NCBI GenBank assembly: GCA_017450435.1
Contig: JAFSTO010000056.1
Coordinates: 1 to 64,000, forward strand
Direction: 5' to 3'
Source: Paludibacteraceae bacterium
GTDB lineage: Bacteria; Bacteroidota; Bacteroidia; Bacteroidales; Paludibacteraceae
Length of the DNA: 64,000 bases
A program made the translations under genes and the position numbers. This document shows, piece after piece, positions 27,060-36,730 of the stretch; the stretch's first letter is position 1, and the number at the start of each line of letters is the position of its first letter. A model generated the notes under the pieces. The model was not told the DNA's origin. It worked only from the letters and a program-made list of their open reading frames with translations, and searched no databases.

Positions 27060-28640
27060 ATGGATACAAATTCGTTCACATCGGGTCCTATTCGTCCGCT
27101 TAGTTCGCAAGAATTAGGTGCAAATCGCCTCACGGATTATGAGTTACTGTCCGACTCCGGTCACAACCTGGTTTATCGTGCACAGATGGGCGGCAAATGG
27201 GTCGTTCTGAAGGCTGCCAAACCCACTGAAGGCGAACAGACTCGCAATCAACTCTTATTGGAGCGTGAGTTTGAGATCATGCATCGTCTGGATTCAATCT
27301 ATGTGGTTCAGACAATATCCATGGTGGATGACCCGCAGTTAGGACGTGCTATCCTAATGGAGTATGTACACGGCCGTTCGTTGGACAAATTTGTAGCGGA
27401 AAATCCTTCTTATACCGAGCGTCGCCGCGTAGCAGACGAACTAATGGAGGCGTTGATTTTCCTGCATGACCGCCAGATAGTTCACGGCGATCTGAAGCCG
27501 AGTAACATTCTCATTACCGGCTCCGGCAATCATGTCCGGCTGATTGATTTCGGCTTTGCGGATAATGAGGCTTATATCGCCAAGAATATCGGTACGTCTC
27601 CGTCTATCAGTACAGAGGAACAACTGCCGACAGATGTCTTGCTTCCCGAGAGGGACATCTATGCCTTGGGCAAGATGTTGGCACTTCTTTTTCCGCATTC
27701 GGCTAAACCGATTATCCGTCGTTGCCTTGCTTCCGATAGAAGCCGCTACACTTCTGTCCGCCAAGTCCGTGCTGCTCTTCATCGTTATTGGTGGATGAGA
27801 TGGTTGCTGCCTCTCATACTTGCTTTTATCGTCATATGTGCGATTATTATACACATCCTTCCGTCTCAGGTTATTCCTTCGCAGCAACCTGTAGTTTCAT
27901 CACAACCGGCTGAAGACCCCATCAAACGCTCTCCGGAAGATGTTTTGAGAAGTTTCTATAGTTATTCAACTGTCGATTGGGCATTGATAGACACCATCTA
28001 TTATCGGCCTTATTACTGTGATTGGCCTGACCGGATTGAAGAGCAGATGCTTTCTGATTTCCCGAAGGAGTATAGTGCAAAATACTGGCATCTGTTGCAG
28101 AATGCGAAAAAGTATTTTCATCAGCAAACATTACCTTTGCGCTCCGGAGCATCAAAAGAATTTATTGATCAACTGAACTACACGGAGTCAGCTTTTGATA
28201 GTGTGTTTGTCGCTATCGTCAGCCAAGAGTACTATTTGCGACTTTTTGTGGACTGTTATGAAGAGATTATGCCTGCAGAAATTGACAAATGCCTTGAAAC
28301 ATACGCATTACGGAGTACAGCCACACCTTCTGTTGATAAACAATGGGAAAAGTTGAGCAAAAGGGCAGAGCTTGACTATCAGGAACTATACCAAAATTAT
28401 GCGGATTCTATTCGCCACTTGCAGTATTATAATGATGCTATGACAGCGTTTAATGCATATGCTTTGTTCATGTATCAAAAGAGCGAGAACTTTGTGAAAT
28501 CCCATCCGCAGTACGAGACACAACTGCATAATCAGTACTTGGCTATCTACGACCGTGATTGCAAGCGTATGATAGCTATTTTCAAAGATTATCCGGTGTA
28601 TAGTATCAATATCAACGGCGATACTATGATCCATCCATGA
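27060..28640 (+). CDS. Transmembrane serine/threonine protein kinase
   Basis: 526 residues from ATG 27060, nine bases after the -7 box; the longer frame from 27000 would include the promoter. N-terminal Hanks-type kinase (~25-240): VVLKAAK with Lys51, HGDLKPSNI with Asp144, LIDFGFAD with Asp163. The catalytic loop is HGD rather than HRD, so it is a non-RD kinase that may not need activation-loop phosphorylation. One membrane helix (~248-267) leads to a ~260-residue extracytoplasmic domain rich in Tyr and charged residues that I do not recognise. Probably senses an envelope signal. Located inside the tRNA-flanked island. Confidence 0.88.
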   Translation: MDTNSFTSGPIRPLSSQELGANRLTDYELLSDSGHNLVYRAQMGGKWVVLKAAKPTEGEQTRNQLLLEREFEIMHRLDSIYVVQTISMVDDPQLGRAILMEYVHGRSLDKFVAENPSYTERRRVADELMEALIFLHDRQIVHGDLKPSNILITGSGNHVRLIDFGFADNEAYIAKNIGTSPSISTEEQLPTDVLLPERDIYALGKMLALLFPHSAKPIIRRCLASDRSRYTSVRQVRAALHRYWWMRWLLPLILAFIVICAIIIHILPSQVIPSQQPVVSSQPAEDPIKRSPEDVLRSFYSYSTVDWALIDTIYYRPYYCDWPDRIEEQMLSDFPKEYSAKYWHLLQNAKKYFHQQTLPLRSGASKEFIDQLNYTESAFDSVFVAIVSQEYYLRLFVDCYEEIMPAEIDKCLETYALRSTATPSVDKQWEKLSKRAELDYQELYQNYADSIRHLQYYNDAMTAFNAYALFMYQKSENFVKSHPQYETQLHNQYLAIYDRDCKRMIAIFKDYPVYSININGDTMIHP

Positions 28641-28690
28641 GTACCACTTCCCGAATATCTCACAAATATCGCGAAAAAACGCAGATTTAT

Positions 28691-28721
28691 TTGCATAATT
28701 CAGTTTGTTGTTGTACCTTTG
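28691..28721 (+). promoter_or_regulatory. Promoter of the DUF4143 ATPase gene
   Basis: TTG 28691-28693 and TACCTTTG 28714-28721 with a 20-bp spacer. Predicted leader about 70 bases. Confidence 0.7.
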
Positions 28722-28797
28722 CAGCGGGTTTTTTTAATAGTTACGTATGGAAAAATCTAAAATCAGCATATAAATTCACATATAAGTACACAAAACC

Positions 28798-30093
28798 ATG
28801 AAACGGAAGATTTTGGACTCCTTGCGCGAATGGCGTACAAAAAATGGACGAATGCCGCTCGTTTTGAATGGCGCTCGTCAAGTGGGGAAAACCTATATTC
28901 TGGAAGAATTTGGCAAGCAGTACTATACCAACACCGTGCGATTTAATTTAGAGGCGGATACACGTGCTCGTGCCGTTTTTGAGGATGACTTGAATCCCCA
29001 AAACATCATCATGCAATTAGAAAGCATCTCTTCCCAGCGTATTTGGCCGCATGAGACATTGCTGATTCTGGACGAGATTCAGGCCTCCGAGCGTGCTTTA
29101 ACAGCCTTGAAATCCTTTTCTGAACAAGCACCTGAGTATCACGTATGTGCAGCAGGTAGCATGTTAGGTGTGGCGATACATAGAGAGAATTATTCCTTCC
29201 CCGTAGGAAAAGTGGATGAGTTGCAACTCTTTCCTTTGGATTTTGAGGAGTTCCTGTGGGCGATGTCGAAACAGTCGCTGGCGGAACAGATACGATTGCA
29301 TACCGCTGAAAACACGAAGATGCCATCAGCTTTGCATGAAGAAGCATTGGCTATGTGGCGACAGTATTTGGTGGTAGGAGGAATGCCTGCCGTTGTGGTG
29401 GAATATGCGCAGACTAACAGCATCGTGCATATAGCTGATATTCAGCAACGTATTCTAAATGAATACGTGGCAGATATGGCGAAATATGCCTCACCCGCCA
29501 CATCCGTCAAAATACGTGCGTGCTATAACTCTATTCCTGCCCAATTGGCGAAAGAAAATCATAAGTTCCAGTATAAAGTAGTGCAACGTGGTGGTAGTGC
29601 AACCATATTCGGCGAATCCATCGAATGGCTCCATTATGCAGGGGTAGTGCTCAAATGCCAGGAGGTGGAGAAGGCTCTCATACCTCTTGCTGCATATATG
29701 GAACTTGGGGATTTCAAGTTATACATGAGTGACGTCGGATTATTGACGATGAAAGCCGGTATGCCTTCTTCCTTGCTTCTGTCTCCAACGCCGATAGACA
29801 ACACGTTCATGGGAGCCATTGCTGAGAATTATGTAGCACAAGCGCTGGCGGCTCGACAAATACCTTTGTATTATTGGCGAAACAGTAATACAGCAGAATT
29901 GGATTTTCTATGGCAAAAGGACACTGCAATCATTCCCATAGAAGTCAAAAAAGGTCTGCATACACGCGCAAAGAGTATGAACCAGTTCCGACAAACGTAT
30001 CATCCGGAATGTGCGATCCGTATTTCGCAGAAGAATTTTGGTTTGGAAGAAGGAATACGCTCAATACCTTTTTACGCGGTATTCTGCATGTAA
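28798..30093 (+). CDS. AAA+ ATPase with DUF4143 domain
   Basis: 431 residues. N-terminal AAA_14-type ATPase: Walker A NGARQVGKT (Lys31), Walker B LLILDEIQ (Asp92, Glu93), sensor CAAGSMLGVA. The C-terminal DUF4143 part contains ELDFLW near residue 367 and IPIEVKKG shortly after, a PD-(D/E)XK-like pattern (E...D...ExK) typical of this family. Such ATPases are common, patchily distributed accessory genes in Bacteroidota. Function is uncertain; nuclease or toxin-like roles have been suggested for the fold. Third gene of the tRNA-flanked island. Confidence 0.88.
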   Translation: MKRKILDSLREWRTKNGRMPLVLNGARQVGKTYILEEFGKQYYTNTVRFNLEADTRARAVFEDDLNPQNIIMQLESISSQRIWPHETLLILDEIQASERALTALKSFSEQAPEYHVCAAGSMLGVAIHRENYSFPVGKVDELQLFPLDFEEFLWAMSKQSLAEQIRLHTAENTKMPSALHEEALAMWRQYLVVGGMPAVVVEYAQTNSIVHIADIQQRILNEYVADMAKYASPATSVKIRACYNSIPAQLAKENHKFQYKVVQRGGSATIFGESIEWLHYAGVVLKCQEVEKALIPLAAYMELGDFKLYMSDVGLLTMKAGMPSSLLLSPTPIDNTFMGAIAENYVAQALAARQIPLYYWRNSNTAELDFLWQKDTAIIPIEVKKGLHTRAKSMNQFRQTYHPECAIRISQKNFGLEEGIRSIPFYAVFCM

Positions 30094-30249
30094 CATTCGT
30101 TAATTCTTTCACTCGTTCAGTCATTAATTTAGGGCTAATTAGGAGGAGGCTGTCTGACAAGTTTTGTTAGGCAGTTTTTTATGTACACGATTTGCGAATG
30201 GGTGTTTATAAGAATTTGTGAAAAAAAATCGTATTCTGATAAAAAAATA

Positions 30250-30284
30250 GAGACTGTCTAACATTTTTGTTGTTAGACAGCCTC
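30250..30284. terminator. Terminator hairpin downstream of the tRNA gene, copy 2
   Basis: 14-bp stem GAGACTGTCTAACA (30250-30263) / TGTTAGACAGCCTC (30271-30284), the counterpart of the hairpin at 26203-26238. Confidence 0.75.
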
Positions 30285-30287
30285 GTG

Positions 30288-30361
30288 TAGCGGGACCCGG
30301 GATTGAACCGGGGACCTCATGATTATGAATCATGCGCTCTAACCAGCTGAGCTATCCCGCC
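30288..30361 (-). tRNA. tRNA with anticodon CAU, probably elongator Met (copy 2)
   Basis: Identical in sequence to the copy at 26242-26315. It has its own promoter upstream. It lies about 150 bp downstream of metG on the same strand, which is separated from it by that promoter. Confidence 0.92.
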
Positions 30362-30425
30362 ATACTTTCGATAAAGGTGTTCTGACAAAACCAAATAAAT
30401 TCACACACCCTCACGAAAGCGGCTG

Positions 30426-30457
30426 CAAAGGTACTAAAAAAAAATGAACCGACCAAA
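30426..30457 (-). promoter_or_regulatory. Promoter of the tRNA(CAU) gene, copy 2
   Basis: Minus strand -7 box TACCTTTG (complement of 30426-30433) and TTTG (complement of 30454-30457) with a 20-bp spacer. Transcription would start about 60 bases before the mature tRNA 5' end. Confidence 0.7.
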
Positions 30458-30510
30458 TTATTTCGTAAAAAACAGCTATTTTTCACAATCTGAGGTCGGT
30501 TTTTTCTCTC

Positions 30511-32637
30511 TCACCCAACCTGTGCACCATTGGCAACAGGTGCCGTTATAGACGTTACGACCAGTTTGCCGTCGGCGTTCACGGCTGAGAGAACCATTCC
30601 TTCGCTCTGGTGACCCATCATCTTGCGAGGCGGGAAGTTGGCGATGAAAAGAATCTGCTTGCCTACCAGTACTTTCGGATCAGGGTACGATTGTGCTATA
30701 CCGGACAGGATAACGCGATACGGCTCACCTGACGGGCGGTTAGTGCCCATGCCGTCATCGATGGTAAGACGCAGAAGACGATCAGATTTCTTCACCTGTT
30801 CGCACGTGATAACTGTACCTACACGGATGTCGGTCTTGTCAAAGTCGTCAATGCTGGTGTCTTCTTTCACGGCAGACGGCTTCCACTGGGCAAGCGACTC
30901 GGCAGCGGCACGCTCCTCGTTCTCATGTTTGATGCGCTCAAGGCGATCAAGTTGCTTTTGTATAACATCGTCTTCTATCTTCTCAAACAGTAACGATGAT
31001 TCGTTGAGTTGGTGACCATCCGGTAAAAGCTTCATATCGCCGAGCATTTCCCATTTGTAATCGGTGAAGAAAAGCATTTCTCTCAGTTTTTCTGAGGAGA
31101 ATGGAAGGAACGGCTCGAAAGCAATAGAGAGGTTAGCGGAAATCTGGAGGGAGAGGTTGAGGATGGTGGCAACACGTGCCATGTCGGTCTTGGCGAGTTT
31201 CCAAGGTTCTGTCTCGGCAAGATACTTATTCCCTATGCGGGCTATCTCCATCGCTTCTTTCTGAGCATCACGGAACTTGAAGTCCTCTAACAGACTCTCC
31301 AGACGCTCCTTTATGTTGCGTATTTCGATAATGATTTGCCGGTCATATTCAGTCAGTTCTCCGCATGCCGGCACTTTGCCGTCGAAGTATTTCTCGGTGA
31401 GCTTGAATGCTCGGTTGACGAAGTTTCCATACACGGCAACCAGCTCGTTGTTGTTACGGGCTTGGAAGTCGCGCCAAGTGAAGTCGTTGTCTTTCGTCTC
31501 CGGTGCGTTGGCGGTCAGCACGTAGCGTAGCACGTCCTGTTTGCCGGGCATGTCATCAAGGTACTCGTTCAGCCACACTGCCCAGTTGCGGGAGGTGCTG
31601 ATCTTGTCTCCCTCAAGGTTGAGAAACTCGTTGCTCGGCACGTTGTCAGGAAGAATATACTGCCGTTTGCCGCCGGATGCAGCCTCTGCTCTGTTCCAAG
31701 CGTTGAGCATAGCGGGGAAAACGATGCAGTGGAAGACGATGTTGTCCTTGCCTATAAAGTGTATCATTCGTGTGCTCTCGTCCTGCCACCACGTCTCCCA
31801 TTTGCCGTAGGTTTCCGGCTTTGCATCACACAGCTCCTTGGTGTTGCTTATGTATCCTATCGGTGCGTCAAACCAGACGTATAGTACTTTGCCCTCGGCA
31901 CCTTCTACCGGAACGGGAATACCCCAATCAAGGTCGCGGGTCACGGCGCGTGGACGCAAACCGCCGTCTAACCACGATTTGCACTGGCCATACACGTTGC
32001 TACGCCACTCCTTGTGCCCCTCCAGTATCCACCGACGCAACCATTCCTCATCTTTGTCAAGGGGAAGGTACCAGTGTTTGGTCGCTTTTTTTACAAGAGC
32101 GTTGCCCGTCTCTGCGTTATATGGGTTGATAAGCTCTTCCGGTGATAAAGTCGAACCGCACTTCTCGCATTGGTCACCATAGGCGCCTTGGGCGTGGCAG
32201 TGAGGACATTCGCCTTTGATGTTACGATCGGTGAGAAAGTGACCGGTCTCCGGGTCGTAAAACTGTTCCGTCGTCTGCTCTATGAAGCGACCGCCATCGT
32301 AGAGCTTGCGGAAAAAATCAGAAGCAAGATGCTGATGAACATCGGAAGTGGTGCGGCTATACACGTCAAATGATATACCAAAACGCTCGAAAGAGTCTTT
32401 GATTAGATTATGATAACGGTCAACCACCTCTTGAACGGTGATGCCTTCTTTGCGGGCGCGGATAGTGACAGGCACGCCGTGCTCATCGCTGCCGCCTACA
32501 AATAATACGGGGCGGCCCTTCAGGCGAAGATAACGTACATAGATATCAGCAGGGATATATACGCCGGCAAGGTGACCTATGTGGACAGGGCCATTGGCGT
32601 AAGGCAATGCTGAGGTTACAAGTGTTCTTTTATACAT
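30511..32637 (-). CDS. metG: Methionyl-tRNA synthetase
   Basis: 708 residues. Class I signatures: [13 protein letters not shown] (HIGH) and [13 protein letters not shown] (the KMSKS counterpart). A zinc knuckle [18 protein letters not shown] is present. The C-terminal ~110 residues form a tRNA-binding OB fold ([21 protein letters not shown]). It charges tRNA-Met and initiator tRNA. The start overlaps the end of cdaA by 22 bases. Confidence 0.97.
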   Translation of the reverse strand: MYKRTLVTSALPYANGPVHIGHLAGVYIPADIYVRYLRLKGRPVLFVGGSDEHGVPVTIRARKEGITVQEVVDRYHNLIKDSFERFGISFDVYSRTTSDVHQHLASDFFRKLYDGGRFIEQTTEQFYDPETGHFLTDRNIKGECPHCHAQGAYGDQCEKCGSTLSPEELINPYNAETGNALVKKATKHWYLPLDKDEEWLRRWILEGHKEWRSNVYGQCKSWLDGGLRPRAVTRDLDWGIPVPVEGAEGKVLYVWFDAPIGYISNTKELCDAKPETYGKWETWWQDESTRMIHFIGKDNIVFHCIVFPAMLNAWNRAEAASGGKRQYILPDNVPSNEFLNLEGDKISTSRNWAVWLNEYLDDMPGKQDVLRYVLTANAPETKDNDFTWRDFQARNNNELVAVYGNFVNRAFKLTEKYFDGKVPACGELTEYDRQIIIEIRNIKERLESLLEDFKFRDAQKEAMEIARIGNKYLAETEPWKLAKTDMARVATILNLSLQISANLSIAFEPFLPFSSEKLREMLFFTDYKWEMLGDMKLLPDGHQLNESSLLFEKIEDDVIQKQLDRLERIKHENEERAAAESLAQWKPSAVKEDTSIDDFDKTDIRVGTVITCEQVKKSDRLLRLTIDDGMGTNRPSGEPYRVILSGIAQSYPDPKVLVGKQILFIANFPPRKMMGHQSEGMVLSAVNADGKLVVTSITAPVANGAQVG

Positions 32638-33365
32638 ATATTTATTGTGTTGATATTTATTTCTTTTATTTCTCCGTTTTGTGCCACCGACACTTCACCT
32701 GTCTCCTCTGACACAACGATGGCTAATGCATCGGTCTTCTCTGTCAGTCCCAGTGCAGCCCTGTGTCTGAGACCATAATGTTGCGGAATGGTGTTGTTTC
32801 TTGAAACGGGGAGAATACACGCTGCAGAGCGGATTCTGCCACGACTGATGATGACGGCTCCGTCGTGAAGCGGAGTGTTCTTAAAAAAGATGTTCTCCAG
32901 TAGTCGTGCAGACACTTCTGCGTCCAAGCGCTCGCCGGTATCTGCATATTCGGCAAGAGACACTGAACCTTCAATCACTATCAGTGCGCCGGTCTTGCTG
33001 GTGTGCATGCTGTTGCACGCCTTGCTGATTTCATCAATATACCGCTCTTGTTTAGTGTTTGAATTGCTGAACATATTTTTCAGTCCGGATATCTGTATGC
33101 GTGCCCCTAAGCGATACATAAAGCTCCGTAGCTCATCCTGGAAGATGACAATCAACGCTAAAGCACCTACAGAGATAACGCGGTCGAACAACGCGCCGGT
33201 CATCTCTAAGTTCAGTATCCCGCTCACCACCACCCAAGCGATTGCGAATAGCAGGATGCCCCAAAACAGATTCGTGGCACCGGAGCGCCTGAGAAGACGG
33301 TAGAAACCATACAGTATGCTGGCAACCAGCAAAATATCAATTATGTCCTTGAGTGAGATGTTCAT
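32616..33365 (-). CDS. cdaA: Membrane diadenylate cyclase (c-di-AMP synthase)
   Basis: 249 residues. Three N-terminal membrane helices (~8-75), then the DisA_N catalytic domain (~90-230) with the signature LHDGAVII and the RHR motif in GLRHRAALG. It makes c-di-AMP from two ATP. It overlaps folP by 29 bases and metG by 22, so the three genes form one unit. A PgpH-type c-di-AMP phosphodiesterase gene is at the right end of the window. No CdaR/YbbR regulator gene is adjacent. Confidence 0.95.
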   Translation of the reverse strand: MNISLKDIIDILLVASILYGFYRLLRRSGATNLFWGILLFAIAWVVVSGILNLEMTGALFDRVISVGALALIVIFQDELRSFMYRLGARIQISGLKNMFSNSNTKQERYIDEISKACNSMHTSKTGALIVIEGSVSLAEYADTGERLDAEVSARLLENIFFKNTPLHDGAVIISRGRIRSAACILPVSRNNTIPQHYGLRHRAALGLTEKTDALAIVVSEETGEVSVAQNGEIKEININTINICIKEHL

Positions 33366-34152
33366 ATAGAGTAATGGCTTCTTTAGCTTCTTTTGTGTCG
33401 TGTACCCGTAGTATGTTTGCCCCGTTCATTAGTGCTATGGTGTGCAACGCTGTAGTGCCGTTGAGAGAATATTCGGGTGTGGTGTTTAGTACTTTGTAAA
33501 TCATTGATTTGCGCGACAACCCGACAAGAATGGGATAACCTGTTGTCTTGAGCTCATTAAGGCGATACAGAACCTCATAATTCTGAGCTGTTGTTTTTGC
33601 GAAGCCAAATCCGGGGTCAAGGATAATATCGTCTGTTCCTGCCTTGTGCAAAAGTTCTATCTTTCTCATGAAGAACATCGTCATGTCGGCAATAATGTCG
33701 TTGCCCGAGTATGGTGTAAAACGCTCTTCTGCGGGGTATGGCATGTAAGAAAGGATGTATTTGGCGTGCCTGCTCCCTACTACATCAATCATCGTTCTGT
33801 CCCACTCGGCGCCGCTAATGTCATTGATGAGCTTAACGCCATACAAGTCAATTGCTTCTGCTGCAATGGACGAGCGAAAAGTGTCTAACGATAATATCAC
33901 GTCGGGGAAGGCTTGATTGAGGGCTGCTAATGCCGGCATCACTCGCTGACGCTCTTCTTCGGCACTGACTAAGGAACCGTTCGGACGAGTGGAACAACCA
34001 CCAATATCAAGAATAGTGGCTCCTTCTGACAAATGACGCTCGGCAATCTCAATAACCGCAGATATGTCACATGCCTGACTGCTGCCGGAGAAGCTGTCGG
34101 GCGTTACGTTGATTATGCCCATCAATTGAGCCGCTAATGATGACTTGCCCAT
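33337..34152 (-). CDS. folP: Dihydropteroate synthase
   Basis: 271 residues from ATG 34152. The frame extends up to a TTG at 34188, but that lies on the -7 box, so the ATG is preferred. TIM-barrel motifs MGIINVTPDSFSG, DIGGCSTRPN and ILDPGFGFAKT mark the pterin and sulfonamide/pABA sites. It joins pABA to hydroxymethyl-dihydropterin diphosphate in folate synthesis. First gene of folP-cdaA-metG; folP next to a diadenylate cyclase gene is a recurrent Bacteroidota arrangement. Confidence 0.95.
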   Translation of the reverse strand: MGKSSLAAQLMGIINVTPDSFSGSSQACDISAVIEIAERHLSEGATILDIGGCSTRPNGSLVSAEEERQRVMPALAALNQAFPDVILSLDTFRSSIAAEAIDLYGVKLINDISGAEWDRTMIDVVGSRHAKYILSYMPYPAEERFTPYSGNDIIADMTMFFMRKIELLHKAGTDDIILDPGFGFAKTTAQNYEVLYRLNELKTTGYPILVGLSRKSMIYKVLNTTPEYSLNGTTALHTIALMNGANILRVHDTKEAKEAITLYEHLTQGHN

Positions 34153-34177
34153 TTCGTTTATCTGCCCAAAACTTATG

Positions 34178-34185
34178 CAAAGGTA
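34178..34185 (-). promoter_or_regulatory. -7 box of the folP-cdaA-metG operon
   Basis: TACCTTTG on the minus strand, about 26 bases before the folP ATG. The -33 region is not clear. Confidence 0.6.
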
Positions 34186-34309
34186 CAAAAAAAAAGCGAA
34201 ACGGCATTATTTGTTACATATTTTCACGTGAAAATGCGTTTTTTTTGACAAAATTGTGTTTTTTTTGCTTTTTTTGCAGCAAAAGTTAGAAATTATGAAA
34301 AAAAATATG

Positions 34310-34317
34310 TAACTTTG
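34310..34317 (+). promoter_or_regulatory. -7 box of the GldJ-like lipoprotein gene
   Basis: TAACTTTG on the plus strand, giving a very short leader before ATG 34335. The -33 element is weak; the upstream 100 bases are extremely A/T-rich. Confidence 0.55.
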
Positions 34318-34334
34318 CGAGCTGAAATGAATAT

Positions 34335-35987
34335 ATGGAGAAATATATCGTTATGAGAAGGCTTACAAATATTTTGCTCATTGCGTTAGCAGTGTTATCT
34401 ATCGGGTGCTCGAAGCGCGAGCTTAACACACGTGTGTCAAACACTACAGGGTGGAACTATTTCGACCAGAAAACTACTAACTTTGAGGCTATTGAGGGGC
34501 TTGGTAATGTCAACCCTGCCGGTATGGTTGCCATTCAGGGCGGTACGTTTACCAAGGGTGAGAACGACGAGTTTATCACCGCTCCGCGTGATAACATCCG
34601 TCGTACCATTACCGTTACCTCTTTCTATATGGACAAGTATGAGGTTACCAACCTTAACTGGCGCGAATATGAGCATTGGATGAGCGTTGTGTTCGGGCGT
34701 GTTGCTCCCGAATTGGTGGCTCGTATGTTGCCTGACTCCACTGTCTGGCGTGAGGAAATGGCGTATAATGAGCCTTACGAGCTTTATTACTATCGTCACC
34801 CTGCATTCAGTTTCTATCCTGTGGTGGGTGTGAGCTGGACACAATGTATGGACTACTGCCGTTGGCGTACCGACCGTGTCAATGAGCTTGCTCTGATGCA
34901 GAGCGGAAATATCACTCCGCCTCCGTTCGATGAATTGGAGCCTACATTCGAGGACGCTACGCGCAACGCCTGGGAAGAGGCGCACCCCGGATATTATATG
35001 GAGGAAACAGAGGTTACTGACCCAGAGGACCCGACGACTACTGCTACGCTTTACACCGTGCCCTTTGACTGGTTGAGAGATCAGTTCATCTTCAATACCG
35101 AAAAGTATCTGTATGACAGTAGATATAACCCGGATTTCGGCAGACATCCGAAAACCGACATTTATGGTAACGACCGTAAAATCAACCGTGCTGACGGTAT
35201 TCTTGTCGTTGGTTATCGTCTGCCGACCGAAGCGGAATGGGAGTTTGCCGCTTTTGCTCCTGTGGCAGGAGAAGACGGACTGACAGTGGAAGGCAAGCTC
35301 TATCCGTGGTCAGGATACCATCCGCGTAACCTGAAGGACAAGAAACTGCTCGGACAAATGCAGGCGAACTTCGTAAGAGGAAGAGGCGACATGATGGGCG
35401 TCAGTGGTGAACTTAACGACCACTATGTTGTAACCGGACCCGTGGACGAATATCAACCTAACGATTTCGGACTCTACAATATGGCAGGTAACGTCAACGA
35501 GTGGGTAATGGATGTCTATCGTGAGACGACAAACCAAGAGACTTCGGAGTATAACTCTTTCCGCGGTAATATCTACTCTAAGCCGGTGATGTCAACCGAC
35601 GAGATGGGTAATGAGGTTGTTGTTATCGACTCTCTCGGCAGACTGCTCACACGCTGGGAAAGTGATGATGATAAGCGCGATTGGAAAGACGGTGACTTCG
35701 CTTCTATCATCGATACCGACTTCCCGCTTGACACTACCGACCTCAAGACTCTGCTTGGCGAAGACGTGGAGATTCATATTGATCCGACTGACCTCCTTGC
35801 ACCGCGTATCACAAAGAATACCCGCGTGTATAAAGGTGGCTCGTGGAAAGACCGCGTCTATTGGATTAACCCAAGTTCCCGACGCTACCTTGAGCAGGAT
35901 AAGGCAACGGCGACAATCGGCTTCCGCTGCGCAATGTCAACTGTCGGCAACCAGATACCTAACGGCTCACCTACACTGCAGCAGTAA
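34335..35987 (+). CDS. GldJ/GldK-type lipoprotein with FGE-sulfatase fold
   Basis: 550 residues. Lipoprotein signal (LSIGC, near residue 25; the ATG at 34353 would give a shorter signal). The body is an FGE/SUMF-like domain interrupted by inserts: GMVAIQGGTFTKGENDEF, YEVTNLNWREYEHWM, GYRLPTEAEWEFAA, YNMAGNVNEWVMDVY, VYKGGSWKDR, IGFRCAMS. Length and order fit the gliding/T9SS lipoproteins GldJ and GldK/PorK. PorL-M-N genes do not follow (gcvH does), so it is more like a stand-alone GldJ. Expected at the periplasmic face of the outer membrane, supporting the T9SS that the tail on the 52342-54366 product implies. Confidence 0.85.
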   Translation: MEKYIVMRRLTNILLIALAVLSIGCSKRELNTRVSNTTGWNYFDQKTTNFEAIEGLGNVNPAGMVAIQGGTFTKGENDEFITAPRDNIRRTITVTSFYMDKYEVTNLNWREYEHWMSVVFGRVAPELVARMLPDSTVWREEMAYNEPYELYYYRHPAFSFYPVVGVSWTQCMDYCRWRTDRVNELALMQSGNITPPPFDELEPTFEDATRNAWEEAHPGYYMEETEVTDPEDPTTTATLYTVPFDWLRDQFIFNTEKYLYDSRYNPDFGRHPKTDIYGNDRKINRADGILVVGYRLPTEAEWEFAAFAPVAGEDGLTVEGKLYPWSGYHPRNLKDKKLLGQMQANFVRGRGDMMGVSGELNDHYVVTGPVDEYQPNDFGLYNMAGNVNEWVMDVYRETTNQETSEYNSFRGNIYSKPVMSTDEMGNEVVVIDSLGRLLTRWESDDDKRDWKDGDFASIIDTDFPLDTTDLKTLLGEDVEIHIDPTDLLAPRITKNTRVYKGGSWKDRVYWINPSSRRYLEQDKATATIGFRCAMSTVGNQIPNGSPTLQQ

Positions 35988-36094
35988 TTGCAGGACAACG
36001 CGGGGGCTGACTTTCTCTCCTCATCTCTGAGCAACCACAAACTTACAAAACAACGAACGTACAAAAGTTAAACCTGTTATATATCTTACTACAA

Positions 36095-36475
36095 ATGTTA
36101 TTTCCTGATAATATCAAATACACGTCAGAACACGAGTGGATTCGTGTTGACGGGGATGTTGCTTATGTCGGCATCACCGATTATGCTCAGTCTGAACTTG
36201 GTGAAATTGTTTTTGTTGACGCAGAAGGTGCTGTGGGGAGTAGTTTCGCGCAGGGTGAGGTCTTTGGCTCTGTAGAGGCTGTCAAAACAGTTTCTGACCT
36301 CAACATGCCGGCATCAGGAGAGGTTCTTTCTTTCAATGATGAGCTGATTGACCACCCCGAATTGGTTAACGATGACCCATACGGCAAAGGCTGGATGATT
36401 ACTGTTAAGCTCAGCGATGCTGACGAACTCAGCAACCTGATGTCGGCTGCCGATTACGAGGCGTCACTCGATTAA
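36095..36475 (+). CDS. gcvH: Glycine cleavage system H protein
   Basis: 126 residues, usual length. Lipoyl-carrier fold with the lipoylated Lys64 in GSVEAVKTVSD, plus YTSEHEWIRV at the start. It shuttles the aminomethyl group between the P, T and L proteins. No other gcv genes are adjacent. It lies 107 bases after the GldJ-like gene and may share its transcript. Confidence 0.96.
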   Translation: MLFPDNIKYTSEHEWIRVDGDVAYVGITDYAQSELGEIVFVDAEGAVGSSFAQGEVFGSVEAVKTVSDLNMPASGEVLSFNDELIDHPELVNDDPYGKGWMITVKLSDADELSNLMSAADYEASLD

Positions 36476-36525
36476 CAACAAGGTTATCCTTTCGAAAAAT
36501 ATTTTTCGCGGTTTATAACATCCGC

Positions 36526-36552
36526 GTGTAGAGACGGTTTTTTTACCGTCTC
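36526..36552 (+). terminator. Hairpin after gcvH, TGTAGAGAC repeat family
   Basis: GTGTAGAGACGGT is followed by a T-run and ACCGTCTC; the stem is 8 bp (36531-36538 with 36545-36552). It shares the core of the palindrome at 854-910. It may act as a terminator for gcvH. Confidence 0.55.
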
Positions 36553-36645
36553 TTGTTCTTTCTTCTTCTCCCATCTAAAGAAAATCACGTCTCTTTCCGG
36601 CGCGTGTCAATATTGTGCCGGAGTAATATTATGACGCTTTCATGT

Positions 36646-36691
36646 GATAACGAAAAAAGCTTGCTTTGATTGGCAAGCTTTTTTCGTTATC
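36646..36691. terminator. Strong bidirectional terminator between gcvH and the sugar kinase gene
   Basis: Perfect 19-bp inverted repeat, GATAACGAAAAAAGCTTGC at 36646-36664 with its complement at 36673-36691 and an 8-base loop. A- and T-tracts within the stem make it work in both directions. Confidence 0.85.
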
Positions 36692-36730
36692 ATCATCTTT
36701 TCATCTGCCGCATAGGGGTGACGAAGTGAC

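Larger units (their letters stand above)
30146..30361. repeat. 216-bp direct repeat, copy 2 (tRNA gene plus terminators)
   Basis: Second copy of the 26100-26315 repeat, same orientation and same length. This copy has the promoter (-7 box 30426-30433) upstream of its tRNA gene, so it is more likely to hold the original promoter junction. Confidence 0.9.

Noticed and set aside
26100-30361. Integrative element with integrase attachment sites at the tRNA
   Set aside because: Integrase sites normally duplicate only the 3' end of a tRNA gene, and no integrase or excisionase gene is present; the duplicated block covers the whole tRNA and its terminator.
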